A stretch of DNA of 64,000 nt from Streptomyces sp. HUAS YS2 (GCF_033343995.1 NZ_CP137573.1:6109001-6173000); one strand, 5' to 3'. Shown: positions 19,601 through 27,170, counted from the first letter of the stretch. Translations and numbers: made by a program. The notes: generated by a model not told the origin, from the letters alone.

Positions 19601-20275
19601 TGGATCACGGCCTCCCCGGCCTCCGGCTCCCTGGAGGGCGCCGGCATGGATCCGTACGACCGGGCGAAGGTGACCGTCACCTTCGACACCACCGGCGTGG
19701 CCCCGGGCACCGTGCTCACCGGCACGCTCCAGGTGAAGTCGCACAGCGGCCGCAAGCCGGTGACCGACATCCCGGTGAAGCTCGTCGTCCCGGCGTACCG
19801 GACCGCGATCGACGCCGGCGCCAACGCGGAGTCGACCGACACGCTCGGCGACACCTGGGGCCCGGACCGCAAGTACGCCGCGGGCTCGTACGGCCATCTG
19901 GGCACCACCACGGCGCCGTCCACCACCCGTGAGATCGCCGGCGCCGCCGACCCGACGCTGTACCGGACCGCCCGCCAGGGCATGTACGAGTACCGCTTCG
20001 ACGGCCTGCCCGCCGGCACCTACCAGATCGAACTGGGCTTCGCCGAGCTCGCCGGCAAGGCCCCGACCGACCGGGTCTTCGACGTGATGGCGGAGGGCGT
20101 GCAGTTCGTGCCGAACCTCGACCTCGCGCTGGAGGCGGGGGTGCGCACCGCGCACGACCGGACGTTCACCGTGAAGGTCACGGACGGGCAGCTCAATCTC
20201 CGGTTCGTCGCGAATGCCGGAAAGCCGCTGGTCAACTCGGTCCGGGTGACGGAGCGCCCCGATCTGACCGGCTGA
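16673..20275 (+). CDS. Secreted S8 family (subtilisin-like) serine peptidase, multidomain
   Basis: A 1200-residue exported protease. The start is GTG 16673 with GAAGGAG and 5 nt spacing; a Sec signal follows (basic start, hydrophobic run, APAQA cleavage region near residue 38). An inhibitor-like propeptide (about 50-160) precedes the S8 domain. The catalytic triad is Asp203 (NIDSG), His250 (NGHGTH) and Ser422 (SGTSMASPH). After about residue 490 come carboxypeptidase-regulatory-like beta domains (GTVTAAGAPVADATLRFDG and two similar segments). Near residues 700-850 is a beta domain beginning PVPFYGKTYRQATASV. The end (about 1040-1195) resembles a malectin-type fold (YEYRFDGLPAGTYQIELGFA). The beta domains suggest binding to cell-wall or carbohydrate material. 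It sits between the exporter and sufR, which I remember as adjacent in S. coelicolor. Confidence 0.92.
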   Translation: MALSRRSMSRPVHRTAFAALTAAAVVLPLALAAAPAQAQDPEARQPTSLSRKTDASLVRELAGGGKRTFWVTLASEADTAAARRASGKAAKARALRSAKIAHAEKTQAGVRALVKAAGGTYESFWIADTLKVTGDKALAEKIAARPEVAEIEADDPVELPDPLPGRAEPRTDAVEWNVDRIGAPRVWDELGVRGEGITVANIDSGVQHDHPAVKAAYRGLKADGTYDHAYNWFDPAKICSGTAPCDNNGHGTHTMGTMVGDDGAGNRVGVAPGARWIAAKGCETSSCSRDSLLRSGEWIVAPTDANGQNPRPDLAPDVVNNSWGSNVLDTWYKATVQAWRDAGIFPAFSNGNNGPGCNTAGSPGSYVNSYSSGAFGIDNAIASFSARGTGEAGGIKPNLAAPGVNVRASWNNGGYNTISGTSMASPHTAATVALMWSASPALRGNVTETEKLLDSTAIDVDATACGGTAADNNVFGEGRLDAFAAVSAAPRGPLGAVRGTVTAAGAPVADATLRFDGPMKATATSGADGGYALPKLMTGDYTVSVSKFGYVTATGAVTVTEGGSAVRDFALDEAASADVTGVVTGGTGPEAGALLTAQGTPVTGRTGTDGRYTLRLPYGTYQLNVVPAHRCASATTVQVEVTGATTKNVELPSRTDAFGTACSVSTSGDFPSGTTKLAYAGTTFGTATFALPFPVPFYGKTYRQATASVDGVLSFGASSTSSANTTLPTTSTPNGALYPFWDNLTVDAEAGVYWAATGTAPHRKIVVEWRNALLAGSASGERISFAAVLSEDGSASLHYKDVSGTGLENGSSATIGAESHDGADALLYSFNEGTLRDGTTISLRQTRTAVVTGKVIDGNDGLPVAGASVTASSGGLGPSELTDASGVYLLQMPAEWRDYDIYVSAGYYWTDRTLITAQNGQVYVFDSEIATARVTADTESLTVIAPPGATRTRAVNVVNTGSVPTTFTVTEKDGKGWITASPASGSLEGAGMDPYDRAKVTVTFDTTGVAPGTVLTGTLQVKSHSGRKPVTDIPVKLVVPAYRTAIDAGANAESTDTLGDTWGPDRKYAAGSYGHLGTTTAPSTTREIAGAADPTLYRTARQGMYEYRFDGLPAGTYQIELGFAELAGKAPTDRVFDVMAEGVQFVPNLDLALEAGVRTAHDRTFTVKVTDGQLNLRFVANAGKPLVNSVRVTERPDLTG

Positions 20276-20306
20276 TTCACACGCCGGAACGCTTCCGGGA
20301 CGACCG

Positions 20307-20332
20307 CGGCCGCACCCTCCGGGGTGCGGCCG
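20307..20332 (+). terminator. Terminator after the S8 peptidase gene
   Basis: CGGCCGCACCC at 20307-20317 pairs perfectly with GGGTGCGGCCG at 20322-20332 across a 4-nt loop. Flanking CGCTTCCGG and CCGGAAAGCG extend the structure. It separates the peptidase transcript from the suf promoter. Confidence 0.7.
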
Positions 20333-20373
20333 TCGGCCGTTCCGGAAAGCGCCCCGGAGATCGTTTCCGCAGG

Positions 20374-20392
20374 TCAGGTAAGCCTTACCTGA
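20374..20392. promoter_or_regulatory. Perfect 19-bp palindrome resembling a DmdR/IdeR iron box
   Basis: TCAGGTAAGCCTTACCTGA is symmetrical in 9+1+9. It matches the known actinobacterial iron box (TTAGGTTAGGCTAACCTAA form) at 14 of 19 positions by eye. It lies 36 bases upstream of the -35 box of sufR, where an iron-responsive regulator could act on the whole suf operon. Confidence 0.6.
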
Positions 20393-20428
20393 GTGATGCA
20401 CGGCACCGCGTGCCTGCTCGGACGCGGC

Positions 20429-20458
20429 TTGTCACTCCTCGGAGAATTACGCAACAAT
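20429..20458 (+). promoter_or_regulatory. sufR promoter (-35 and -10)
   Basis: TTGTCA at 20429-20434 and AACAAT at 20453-20458 are separated by 18 nt. The -10 box ends 6 nt before GTG 20465, so the transcript should be leaderless. Confidence 0.6.
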
Positions 20459-20465
20459 GGCGTTG
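20452..20465. promoter_or_regulatory. SufR-type operator CAAC-N6-GTTG
   Basis: CAACAATGGCGTTG fits the CAAC-N6-GTTG palindrome that I recall being described for streptomycete SufR. It covers the -10 box and touches the first base of the sufR start codon, so a bound repressor would block RNA polymerase directly, consistent with autorepression. Confidence 0.7.
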
Positions 20466-21190
20466 TGAAAAACGTCGGCGAGGCTCCGGAGGAACTCGCG
20501 ACCGGTGAGCGATCGACGCGGAACCGGGTCGCGCGCTCCATCCTGGACCACGGCCCCTCCACGGTCGCCGACCTCGCGGAGCGGCTCCGCCTCACCCAGG
20601 CAGCCGTCCGCCGCCACCTCGACTCGCTCGTCTCCGAGAACGTGGTCGAGGCGCGGGAGAAGCGCGTCTACGGCGCCCGTACCCGGGGCCGCCCCGCCAA
20701 GGTCTTCGCACTGACCGACTGCGGACGCGACGCCTTCGACCAGTCCTACGACTCGCTCGCCGTGGAAGCCCTGCGCTGGATCGAGCGGAACGCCGGCGGA
20801 GAGGCGGCCGTGGCCGCCTTCGCCCGCGACCGCGTTGAGGCCCAGGCCGAGGCGTACCGGACGGCCGTCGAGTCGGCGGACCCCGCCGAGCGCACCGAGG
20901 CCCTGGCCAAGGCGCTCACGGCGGACGGGTACGCTGCCACTGCGCGTCACGCGCCGGTCGGCGAGCAGCTCTGCCAGCACCACTGCCCGGTCGCCCACGT
21001 CGCCGAGCAGTACCCCCAGCTGTGCGAGGCGGAGACGGAGATCTTCTCCCGCCTCTTGGGAACGCACGTCCAGCGTCTGGCCACCATCGCGCATGGTGAC
21101 GGCGTCTGCACCACGTTCATCCCGCACGGCGCCCCACAGACCACCCCTTCATCACCATCCGCAAGCACGGCCGGGAGGAACCCCGCATGA
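20465..21190 (+). CDS. sufR: Fe-S cluster-sensing repressor SufR
   Basis: A 241-residue regulator expected to repress the suf operon when holding an Fe-S cluster and release it when the cluster is lost through iron limitation or oxidants. The winged helix is N-terminal (VADLAERLRLTQAAVRRHLDSLV, residues 34-56). Cysteines at 170, 174, 187 and 215 (C-x3-C-x12-C-x27-C) are the likely cluster ligands. GTG 20465 is preferred to the ATG at 20393 because promoter and operator lie between them. The stop overlaps the sufB ATG, so regulator and operon are on one message. Confidence 0.9.
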   Translation: MKNVGEAPEELATGERSTRNRVARSILDHGPSTVADLAERLRLTQAAVRRHLDSLVSENVVEAREKRVYGARTRGRPAKVFALTDCGRDAFDQSYDSLAVEALRWIERNAGGEAAVAAFARDRVEAQAEAYRTAVESADPAERTEALAKALTADGYAATARHAPVGEQLCQHHCPVAHVAEQYPQLCEAETEIFSRLLGTHVQRLATIAHGDGVCTTFIPHGAPQTTPSSPSASTAGRNPA

Positions 21191-22602
21191 CCACCGAGAT
21201 CAGCCACCCCGAGCTCGAGGGCCTGGGTCGGTACGAGTACGGCTGGGCCGACTCCGACGCGGCCGGTGCCGCCGCCCAGCGCGGTCTCTCCGAGGACGTC
21301 GTCCGCGACATCTCCGCGAAGAAGAACGAGCCCGAGTGGATGCTGAAGCTGCGTCTCAAGGGTCTGCGCCTCTTCGGCAAGAAGCCCATGCCGACCTGGG
21401 GCTCCGACCTGTCGGGCATCGACTTCGACAACATCAAGTACTTCGTCCGGTCCACCGAGAAGCAGGCCGAGTCCTGGGAGGACCTGCCGGAGGACATCAA
21501 GAACACGTACGACAAGCTCGGCATCCCGGAGGCGGAGAAGCAGCGCCTCGTCGCCGGTGTCGCGGCCCAGTACGAGTCCGAGGTCGTCTACCACCAGATC
21601 CGCGAGGACCTGGAGGAGCAGGGCGTCATCTTCGTCGACACCGACACCGCGCTGAAGGAGCACGAGGAGCTCTTCAAGGAGTACTTCGGCACCGTCATCC
21701 CGGTCGGCGACAACAAGTTCGCCTCGCTGAACACGGCCGTGTGGTCCGGCGGCTCCTTCATCTACGTGCCGAAGGGCGTGCACGTCGAGATCCCGCTGCA
21801 GGCCTACTTCCGTATCAACACGGAGAACATGGGCCAGTTCGAGCGGACGCTGATCATCGTCGACGAGGACGCCTACGTCCACTACGTCGAGGGCTGCACC
21901 GCCCCGATCTACTCCTCGGACTCGCTGCACAGCGCCGTCGTCGAGATCATCGTGAAGAAGGGCGGCCGCTGCCGCTACACGACCATCCAGAACTGGTCGA
22001 ACAACGTCTACAACCTGGTGACCAAGCGCGCCGTCGCCTACGAGGGCGCGACCATGGAGTGGGTCGACGGCAACATCGGCTCCAAGGTCACCATGAAGTA
22101 CCCGGCCGTCTACCTGATGGGCGAGCACGCCAAGGGCGAGACCCTCTCGATCGCCTTCGCGGGCGAGGGCCAGCACCAGGACGCGGGCGCCAAGATGGTC
22201 CACATGGCCCCGAACACCTCCTCCAACATCGTCTCCAAGTCGGTGGCGCGAGGCGGCGGCCGCACCTCCTACCGCGGTCTGATCGAGATCGGCGAGGGCG
22301 CCCCGGGCGCCAAGTCGAACGTGCTCTGCGACGCGCTGCTCGTCGACACGATCTCCCGCTCCGACACGTACCCGTACGTGGACGTCCGCGAGGACGACGT
22401 CTCCATGGGCCACGAGGCCACCGTCTCCAAGGTCTCCGAGGACCAGCTCTTCTACCTGATGAGCCGCGGCCTCACCGAGTTCGAGGCGATGGCGATGATC
22501 GTGCGCGGCTTCGTCGAGCCGATCGCCAAGGAGCTGCCGATGGAGTACGCGCTGGAACTCAACCGGCTGATCGAGCTGCAGATGGAAGGCGCGGTGGGCT
22601 AG
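21187..22602 (+). CDS. sufB: Fe-S cluster assembly scaffold protein SufB
   Basis: The main scaffold of the SufBC2D complex, on which Fe-S clusters are built in the cytoplasm. The 471-residue length is typical. The right-handed beta-helix core includes NMGQFERTLIIVDEDAYVHY and SSNIVSKSVARGGGRTSYRG, and the C-terminal SufC-binding helices include EDQLFYLMSRGLTEFEAMAM. The ATG overlaps the sufR stop by four bases. It is separated from sufD by an unusual 165-base hairpin-rich gap. Confidence 0.97.
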   Translation: MTTEISHPELEGLGRYEYGWADSDAAGAAAQRGLSEDVVRDISAKKNEPEWMLKLRLKGLRLFGKKPMPTWGSDLSGIDFDNIKYFVRSTEKQAESWEDLPEDIKNTYDKLGIPEAEKQRLVAGVAAQYESEVVYHQIREDLEEQGVIFVDTDTALKEHEELFKEYFGTVIPVGDNKFASLNTAVWSGGSFIYVPKGVHVEIPLQAYFRINTENMGQFERTLIIVDEDAYVHYVEGCTAPIYSSDSLHSAVVEIIVKKGGRCRYTTIQNWSNNVYNLVTKRAVAYEGATMEWVDGNIGSKVTMKYPAVYLMGEHAKGETLSIAFAGEGQHQDAGAKMVHMAPNTSSNIVSKSVARGGGRTSYRGLIEIGEGAPGAKSNVLCDALLVDTISRSDTYPYVDVREDDVSMGHEATVSKVSEDQLFYLMSRGLTEFEAMAMIVRGFVEPIAKELPMEYALELNRLIELQMEGAVG

Positions 22603-22630
22603 AGCGCCCCGCAGACCAGGCAAACGACCA

Positions 22631-22702
22631 GGGCTCAGTCGCTGAGCCCCGCGAGCCCGCCGCACGGCGGCAGGTTCTCGGCCGGCGCCGAAAGGCGCCC
22701 GG
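22631..22702 (+). ncRNA. Three-hairpin RNA element between sufB and sufD
   Basis: Three consecutive stems occupy the 165-base gap. Stem 1 is GGGCTCAG/CTGAGCCC at 22631-22649 with a 3-nt loop. Stem 2 is CCGCCG/CGGCGG at 22657-22670. Stem 3 is GGCGCC, a GAAA tetraloop, GGCGCC at 22684-22699, extended outward by GCC/GGC with one bulged base. No reading frame or ribosome binding site needs this length. It could be a partial terminator, a processing site or an mRNA-stabilising element; none of these can be chosen from sequence alone. Confidence 0.5.
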
Positions 22703-22767
22703 CCGGACCGGCCCTCCGCACGGGGCGGGCCCGTACGACGAGGCAGGAAGAGAGCAAGACGACAGCC

Positions 22768-23949
22768 ATGGCTGAGGCTCAGAACATCCCGGCGGGCTCC
22801 ACCACCGCCGGTTCGATCGCGGTGGCCGCCGAGTCCACCGTCGCCACCCGCATGAGTGCCCCGCCGTCCTTCGACGTCGCGGACTTCCCGGTTCCGCACG
22901 GCCGCGAGGAGGAGTGGCGCTTCACCCCGCTGGAGCGCCTGCGCGGCCTGCACGACGGCACCGCCGTCGCGTCCGGCGAAGGCGTCCGCATCGAGGTCGA
23001 GGCCCCCGAGGGCGTCACCGTGGAGACCGTGGGCCGCGACGACGCGCGCCTCGGGAAGGCCGGCACGCCGGTCGACCGGGTCGCCGCCCAGGCGTACACC
23101 TCCTTCGAGAAGGCCTCGGTCGTCACCGTCGCCAAGGAGACCGTGCTCACCGAGCCGATCCGCATCGCCGTGCACGGCGAGGGCGGCGTCGCCTTCGGCC
23201 ACCAGGTGATCGAGCTCGGCGCCTTCGCCGAGGCCGTCGTCGTCATCGACCACACCGGTGACGCGGTGCTCGCCGCCAACGTCGACTACGTGCTCGGCGA
23301 CGGCGCCAAGCTCACCGTCGTCTCCGTCCAGGACTGGGACGAGAAGGCCGTCCACGTCGCCCAGCACAACGCGCTGGTCGGCCGCGACGCCTCCCTCAAG
23401 TCGGTCGTGGTGACCTTCGGCGGCGACGTCGTCCGCATCCACCCGCGCGTGACGTACGCGGCCCCCGGCGGCGAGGCCGAGCTGCTCGGCCTGTACTTCA
23501 CCGACGCCGGCCAGCACCAGGAGCACCGCCTCCTGGTCACCCACAACGTCCCGCACTGCAAGTCCAACGTGGCCTACAAGGGCGCGCTGCAGGGCCAGGA
23601 CGCGCACGCCGTCTGGATCGGCGACGTCCTCATCGAGGCCAAGGCCGAGGGCACCGACACCTACGAGCTCAACCGGAACCTGGTCCTCACGGACGGCGCC
23701 CGGGTCGACTCGGTGCCGAACCTGGAGATCGAGACCGGCGAGATCGCCGGCGCCGGCCACGCCTCGGCCACCGGTCGCTTCGACGACGAGCAGCTCTTCT
23801 ACCTGATGTCCCGCGGCATCCCGGAGGTCGAGGCCCGCCGCCTCGTCGTCCGCGGCTTCTTCGCGGAGCTGGTCCAGCAGATCGGTCTGCCGGACGTCGA
23901 GGAGCGCCTCATCGCCAAGATCGAGGCCGAGCTGGAGGCTTCCGTCTGA
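22768..23949 (+). CDS. sufD: Fe-S cluster assembly protein SufD
   Basis: Partner of SufB in the SufBC2D complex, needed for iron entry to the scaffold. It has 393 residues, with the N-terminal FPVPHGREEEWRFTPLERLR segment, a beta-helix core and a C-terminal SufC-binding region DEQLFYLMSRGIPEVEARRL nearly identical to that of SufB. The ATG has a purine-rich AGGAAGAGAG stretch unusually far upstream (about 20 nt), so translation may depend on the preceding RNA structure. The stop overlaps the next start by one base (TGATG). Confidence 0.95.
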   Translation: MAEAQNIPAGSTTAGSIAVAAESTVATRMSAPPSFDVADFPVPHGREEEWRFTPLERLRGLHDGTAVASGEGVRIEVEAPEGVTVETVGRDDARLGKAGTPVDRVAAQAYTSFEKASVVTVAKETVLTEPIRIAVHGEGGVAFGHQVIELGAFAEAVVVIDHTGDAVLAANVDYVLGDGAKLTVVSVQDWDEKAVHVAQHNALVGRDASLKSVVVTFGGDVVRIHPRVTYAAPGGEAELLGLYFTDAGQHQEHRLLVTHNVPHCKSNVAYKGALQGQDAHAVWIGDVLIEAKAEGTDTYELNRNLVLTDGARVDSVPNLEIETGEIAGAGHASATGRFDDEQLFYLMSRGIPEVEARRLVVRGFFAELVQQIGLPDVEERLIAKIEAELEASV

Positions 23950-24266
23950 TGGCCTTCGTCCGAGTCTGCGCACTGAGCGAGCTGGAGGCCGACACCCCCA
24001 AGCGGGTCGAGGTCGACGGCACGCCGGTGTCGGTCGTCCACACCGAGGGCGAGGTGTTCGCGATCAACGACATCTGCTCGCATGCGAACGTCTCCCTCTC
24101 GGAGGGCGAGGTCGAGGACTGCGCCATCGAGTGCTGGCTGCACGGCTCCAGCTTCGACCTCCGCACCGGCAAGCCGTCCGGCCTTCCCGCGACGCGCCCC
24201 GTCCCCGTATACCCCGTAAAGATCGAAGGGGACGATGTGCTCGTCTCCGTCACCCAGGAGTCCTGA
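23949..24266 (+). CDS. Rieske-type [2Fe-2S] ferredoxin of the suf operon
   Basis: A 105-residue protein with the Rieske ligand set Cys43-x-His45 (ICSHANV) and Cys62-x2-His65 (CWLHGSSF), closest to soluble non-heme oxygenase ferredoxins (NirD/BphF-like). Ten or more residues of spacing and the GSSFDLRTGKP loop are normal. It lies between sufD and sufC with overlapping or near-touching genes and is a usual member of actinobacterial suf operons; electron supply to cluster assembly is the obvious but unproven role. Confidence 0.9.
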   Translation: MAFVRVCALSELEADTPKRVEVDGTPVSVVHTEGEVFAINDICSHANVSLSEGEVEDCAIECWLHGSSFDLRTGKPSGLPATRPVPVYPVKIEGDDVLVSVTQES

Positions 24267-24273
24267 GTCACCC

Positions 24274-25038
24274 ATGGCAACGCTTGAAATCCACGACCTG
24301 CACGTCTCCGTCGAGGCCGAGAACGGCCCCCGGGAGATCCTCAAGGGTGTCGACCTGACCATCAAGCAGGGCGAGACCCACGCCGTCATGGGCCCGAACG
24401 GCTCCGGCAAGTCGACCCTGGCGTACTCGCTGGCCGGCCACCCGAAGTACACGATCACCGGCGGCACCGTCACCCTCGACGGCGAGGACGTCCTGGAGAT
24501 GTCGGTCGACGAGCGCGCCCGCGCCGGTGTCTTCCTGGCCATGCAGTACCCGGTCGAGGTCCCGGGTGTCTCGGTCTCCAACTTCCTGCGCACCTCCGCC
24601 ACCGCCGTCCGCGGCGAGGCGCCCAAGCTGCGTACCTGGGTGAAGGAGGTCAAGTCCGCGATGGAGCAGCTCCAGATGGACCCGGCCTTCGCCGAGCGCA
24701 ACGTCAACGAGGGCTTTTCCGGCGGTGAGAAGAAGCGCCACGAGATCCTGCAGCTGGAGCTCCTCAAGCCGAAGATCGCGATCCTCGACGAGACCGACTC
24801 CGGCCTCGACGTCGACGCGCTGCGCATCGTCTCCGAGGGCGTCAACCGCGTCCGCGAGACCGGCGAGGTCGGCACCCTGCTGATCACCCACTACACGCGG
24901 ATCCTCCGCTACATCAAGCCCGACTTCGTGCACGTGTTCGCGAACGGCCGCATCGTCGAGTCCGGCGGCGCCGAGCTCGCGGACCAGCTGGAGAACGAGG
25001 GCTACGACAAGTACGTGAAGGGCGGCGCATCCGCGTGA
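24274..25038 (+). CDS. sufC: Fe-S cluster assembly ATPase SufC
   Basis: ABC-type ATPase that drives conformational change in SufBC2D. It has 254 residues: Walker A GPNGSGKST at 40-48, signature FSGGEKKRHE at 148-157 and Walker B IAILDETDSGLD at 168-179. The ATG at 24274 is 8 bases after the ferredoxin stop. The stop overlaps the GTG start of sufS (GTGA). Confidence 0.96.
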   Translation: MATLEIHDLHVSVEAENGPREILKGVDLTIKQGETHAVMGPNGSGKSTLAYSLAGHPKYTITGGTVTLDGEDVLEMSVDERARAGVFLAMQYPVEVPGVSVSNFLRTSATAVRGEAPKLRTWVKEVKSAMEQLQMDPAFAERNVNEGFSGGEKKRHEILQLELLKPKIAILDETDSGLDVDALRIVSEGVNRVRETGEVGTLLITHYTRILRYIKPDFVHVFANGRIVESGGAELADQLENEGYDKYVKGGASA

Positions 25039-26291
25039 CACAGCTGCCGGGCCTCCTCGACACCGAGGCGATCCGCAAGGACTTCCCCCTGCTGGATCGT
25101 GTGGTCCACGACGGGAAGAAGATCGTCTACCTGGACTCCGCCGCGACCTCGCAGAAGCCGCGTCAGGTCCTCGACGCGCTGAACGCGTACTACGAGCGGC
25201 ACAACGCGAACGTTCACCGCGGCGTGTACACGGTCGCCGAGGAGGCCACGGCGCTGTACGAAGGCGCCCGCGACAAGGTCGCCGCCTTCATCAACGCGCC
25301 GAGCCGCGACGAGGTGATCTTCACCAAGAACGCCTCCGAGTCGCTCAACCTCGTGGCCAACATGCTCGGTTGGGCCGACGAGCCCTACCGGGTGGACCAC
25401 GAGACCGAGATCGTCATCACGGAGATGGAGCACCACTCCAACATCGTCCCGTGGCAGCTGCTCTCGCAGCGCACCGGCGCGAAGCTGAAGTGGTTCGGCC
25501 TCACCGACGACGGCCGCCTCGACCTCTCCAACATCGACGAGCTGATCACCGAGAAGACCAAGGTCGTCTCGTTCACGCTGGTCTCCAACCTGCTGGGCAC
25601 GGTCAACCCGGTCGAGACGATCGTCCGGCGCGCCCAGGAGGTCGGCGCACTGGTCTGCATCGACGCCTCGCAGGCCGCCCCGCACATGGTGCTCGACGTG
25701 CAGGCGCTGCAGGCCGACTTCGTGGCCTTCACCGGCCACAAGATGTGCGCCCCGACCGGCATCGGCGTGCTGTGGGGACGGCAGGAACTCCTGGAGGACC
25801 TGCCGCCGTTCCTCGGCGGCGGCGAGATGATCGAGACCGTCTCGATGCACTCGTCGACGTACGCGCCGGCGCCGCACAAGTTCGAGGCGGGCACGCCCCC
25901 GATCGCGCAGGCCGTCGGCCTCGGCGCGGCCGTGGACTACCTGTCGGCGATCGGCATGGAGAACATCCAGCGCCACGAGCACGCGATCACCGAGTACGCG
26001 GTGAAGCGCCTGCAGGAGGTCCCCGACCTGCGGATCATCGGCCCCACCACGGCCGAGGACCGCGGCGCCGCGATCTCCTTCGTGCTCGGCGACATCCACC
26101 CGCACGACGTGGGCCAGGTCCTCGACGAGGAGGGCATCGCGGTCCGGGTCGGCCACCACTGCGCGCGGCCGGTCTGCCTGCGGTACGGAATTCCTGCGAC
26201 CACGCGGGCGTCGTTCTATCTGTACTCCACCCCGGCCGAGGTCGACGCCCTGGTCGCGGGTCTGGAGCACGTACGGAACTTCTTCGGCTAG
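25035..26291 (+). CDS. sufS: SufS-type cysteine desulfurase
   Basis: PLP enzyme that takes sulfur from cysteine and passes it as a persulfide to SufU. It has 418 residues. Lys236 in FTGHKMCAPTG is the PLP lysine, Cys376 in RVGHHCARPV is the catalytic cysteine, and MEHHSNIVPW is the conserved His region. These are type II (SufS/CsdB) features. The GTG start is coupled to sufC and the gene is followed 10 bases later by sufU. Confidence 0.97.
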   Translation: MTQLPGLLDTEAIRKDFPLLDRVVHDGKKIVYLDSAATSQKPRQVLDALNAYYERHNANVHRGVYTVAEEATALYEGARDKVAAFINAPSRDEVIFTKNASESLNLVANMLGWADEPYRVDHETEIVITEMEHHSNIVPWQLLSQRTGAKLKWFGLTDDGRLDLSNIDELITEKTKVVSFTLVSNLLGTVNPVETIVRRAQEVGALVCIDASQAAPHMVLDVQALQADFVAFTGHKMCAPTGIGVLWGRQELLEDLPPFLGGGEMIETVSMHSSTYAPAPHKFEAGTPPIAQAVGLGAAVDYLSAIGMENIQRHEHAITEYAVKRLQEVPDLRIIGPTTAEDRGAAISFVLGDIHPHDVGQVLDEEGIAVRVGHHCARPVCLRYGIPATTRASFYLYSTPAEVDALVAGLEHVRNFFG

Positions 26292-26301
26292 GGGACGGCT
26301 C

Positions 26302-26763
26302 GTGAAGCTGGATTCGATGTACCAGGACGTCATCCTGGACCACTACAAGCACCCGCACGGGCGCGGTCTGCGGGACGGCGATGCCGAGGTGCACCACGTC
26401 AACCCCACGTGCGGCGACGAGATCACGCTCCGCGTGAAGTACGACGGCTCGCGCATCGAGGACGTGTCGTACGAGGGCCAGGGCTGCTCCATCAGCCAGG
26501 CCTCGGCGTCCGTCCTGAACGAGCTGCTCGTCGGCAAGGAGCTGGCCGAGGCGCAGAAGATCCAGGGCACCTTCCTGGAGCTGATGCAGTCCAAGGGCCA
26601 GATCGAGCCGGACGACGCGATGGAGGAGATCCTGGAGGACGCGGTCGCGTTCGCCGGTGTCTCGAAGTACCCGGCCCGGGTGAAGTGCGCGCTGCTCAGC
26701 TGGATGGCGTGGAAGGACGCGACGGCCCAGGCGCTGGGCGACGCGGAGAGGAAGACGGCATGA
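26302..26763 (+). CDS. sufU: Fe-S cluster assembly sulfur-transfer protein SufU
   Basis: Zinc-containing sulfur acceptor for SufS. The 153-residue protein has Cys37 and Asp39 (NPTCGDEI), Cys62 (GQGCSIS) and Cys129 (VKCALLSW), the SufU zinc ligand set, and the insertion after Cys62 that separates SufU from IscU. The start is GTG 26302. It overlaps the following DUF59 gene by four bases. Confidence 0.95.
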   Translation: MKLDSMYQDVILDHYKHPHGRGLRDGDAEVHHVNPTCGDEITLRVKYDGSRIEDVSYEGQGCSISQASASVLNELLVGKELAEAQKIQGTFLELMQSKGQIEPDDAMEEILEDAVAFAGVSKYPARVKCALLSWMAWKDATAQALGDAERKTA

Positions 26764-27098
26764 CCGAGAACGCCGAGGCCACGATGAAGCCGGCCTCCGA
26801 GGAAGAAGTCCGTGAGGCGCTGTACGACGTCGTCGACCCCGAGCTGGGCATCGACGTGGTCAACCTGGGCCTGATCTACGGCATCCACATCGACGACGCG
26901 AACATCGCGACGCTCGACATGACGCTGACGTCGGCGGCCTGTCCGCTGACCGACGTGATCGAGGACCAGGCGAAGGCGGCGACCGACGGCATCGTCAACG
27001 AGCTGCGGATCAACTGGGTCTGGATGCCGCCGTGGGGCCCGGACAAGATCACCGACGACGGCCGCGAGCAGCTGCGCGCGCTCGGCTTCAACGTCTGA
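26760..27098 (+). CDS. MIP18/DUF59 family Fe-S maturation protein (SufT-like)
   Basis: A 112-residue protein of the DUF59 family, members of which help mature Fe-S proteins. It has VVDPELGIDVVNLGLIYGI near residues 20-38 and the conserved TSAACPLTDVI with a single reactive cysteine near residue 61. It is the last gene of the suf operon and is followed within 12 bases by a very strong hairpin. The symbol sufT would fit but is not applied uniformly. Confidence 0.88.
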   Translation: MTENAEATMKPASEEEVREALYDVVDPELGIDVVNLGLIYGIHIDDANIATLDMTLTSAACPLTDVIEDQAKAATDGIVNELRINWVWMPPWGPDKITDDGREQLRALGFNV

Positions 27099-27109
27099 CC
27101 GCTCCGTGC

Positions 27110-27144
27110 GAGAGGGCCGCACCCCACCGGGGTGCGGCCCTCTC
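27110..27144. terminator. Strong terminator closing the suf operon
   Basis: GAGAGGGCCGCACCCC at 27110-27125 pairs perfectly (16 bp) with GGGGTGCGGCCCTCTC at 27129-27144 across a 3-nt loop. It lies between the suf operon and a convergent gene and probably works both ways. Confidence 0.85.
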
Positions 27145-27170
27145 GCCGTGCTCAGGGTGCTCTCCCGTGC

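Noticed and set aside
16679..20401. A 1240-codon open frame antisense to the S8 peptidase gene
   Set aside because: Its product is Arg/Gly/Val-rich with no domains, and it mirrors the codon bias of the plus-strand gene, which has a signal peptide and a full catalytic triad.
22603..22767. A small gene between sufB and sufD
   Set aside because: No start with a ribosome binding site and no frame of protein-like composition; paired stems explain the sequence better.
20947..23973. A 1008-codon open frame antisense to sufR, sufB and sufD
   Set aside because: The opposite strand encodes three clear Suf proteins; the antisense product is low-complexity Leu/Val/Asp/Gly.
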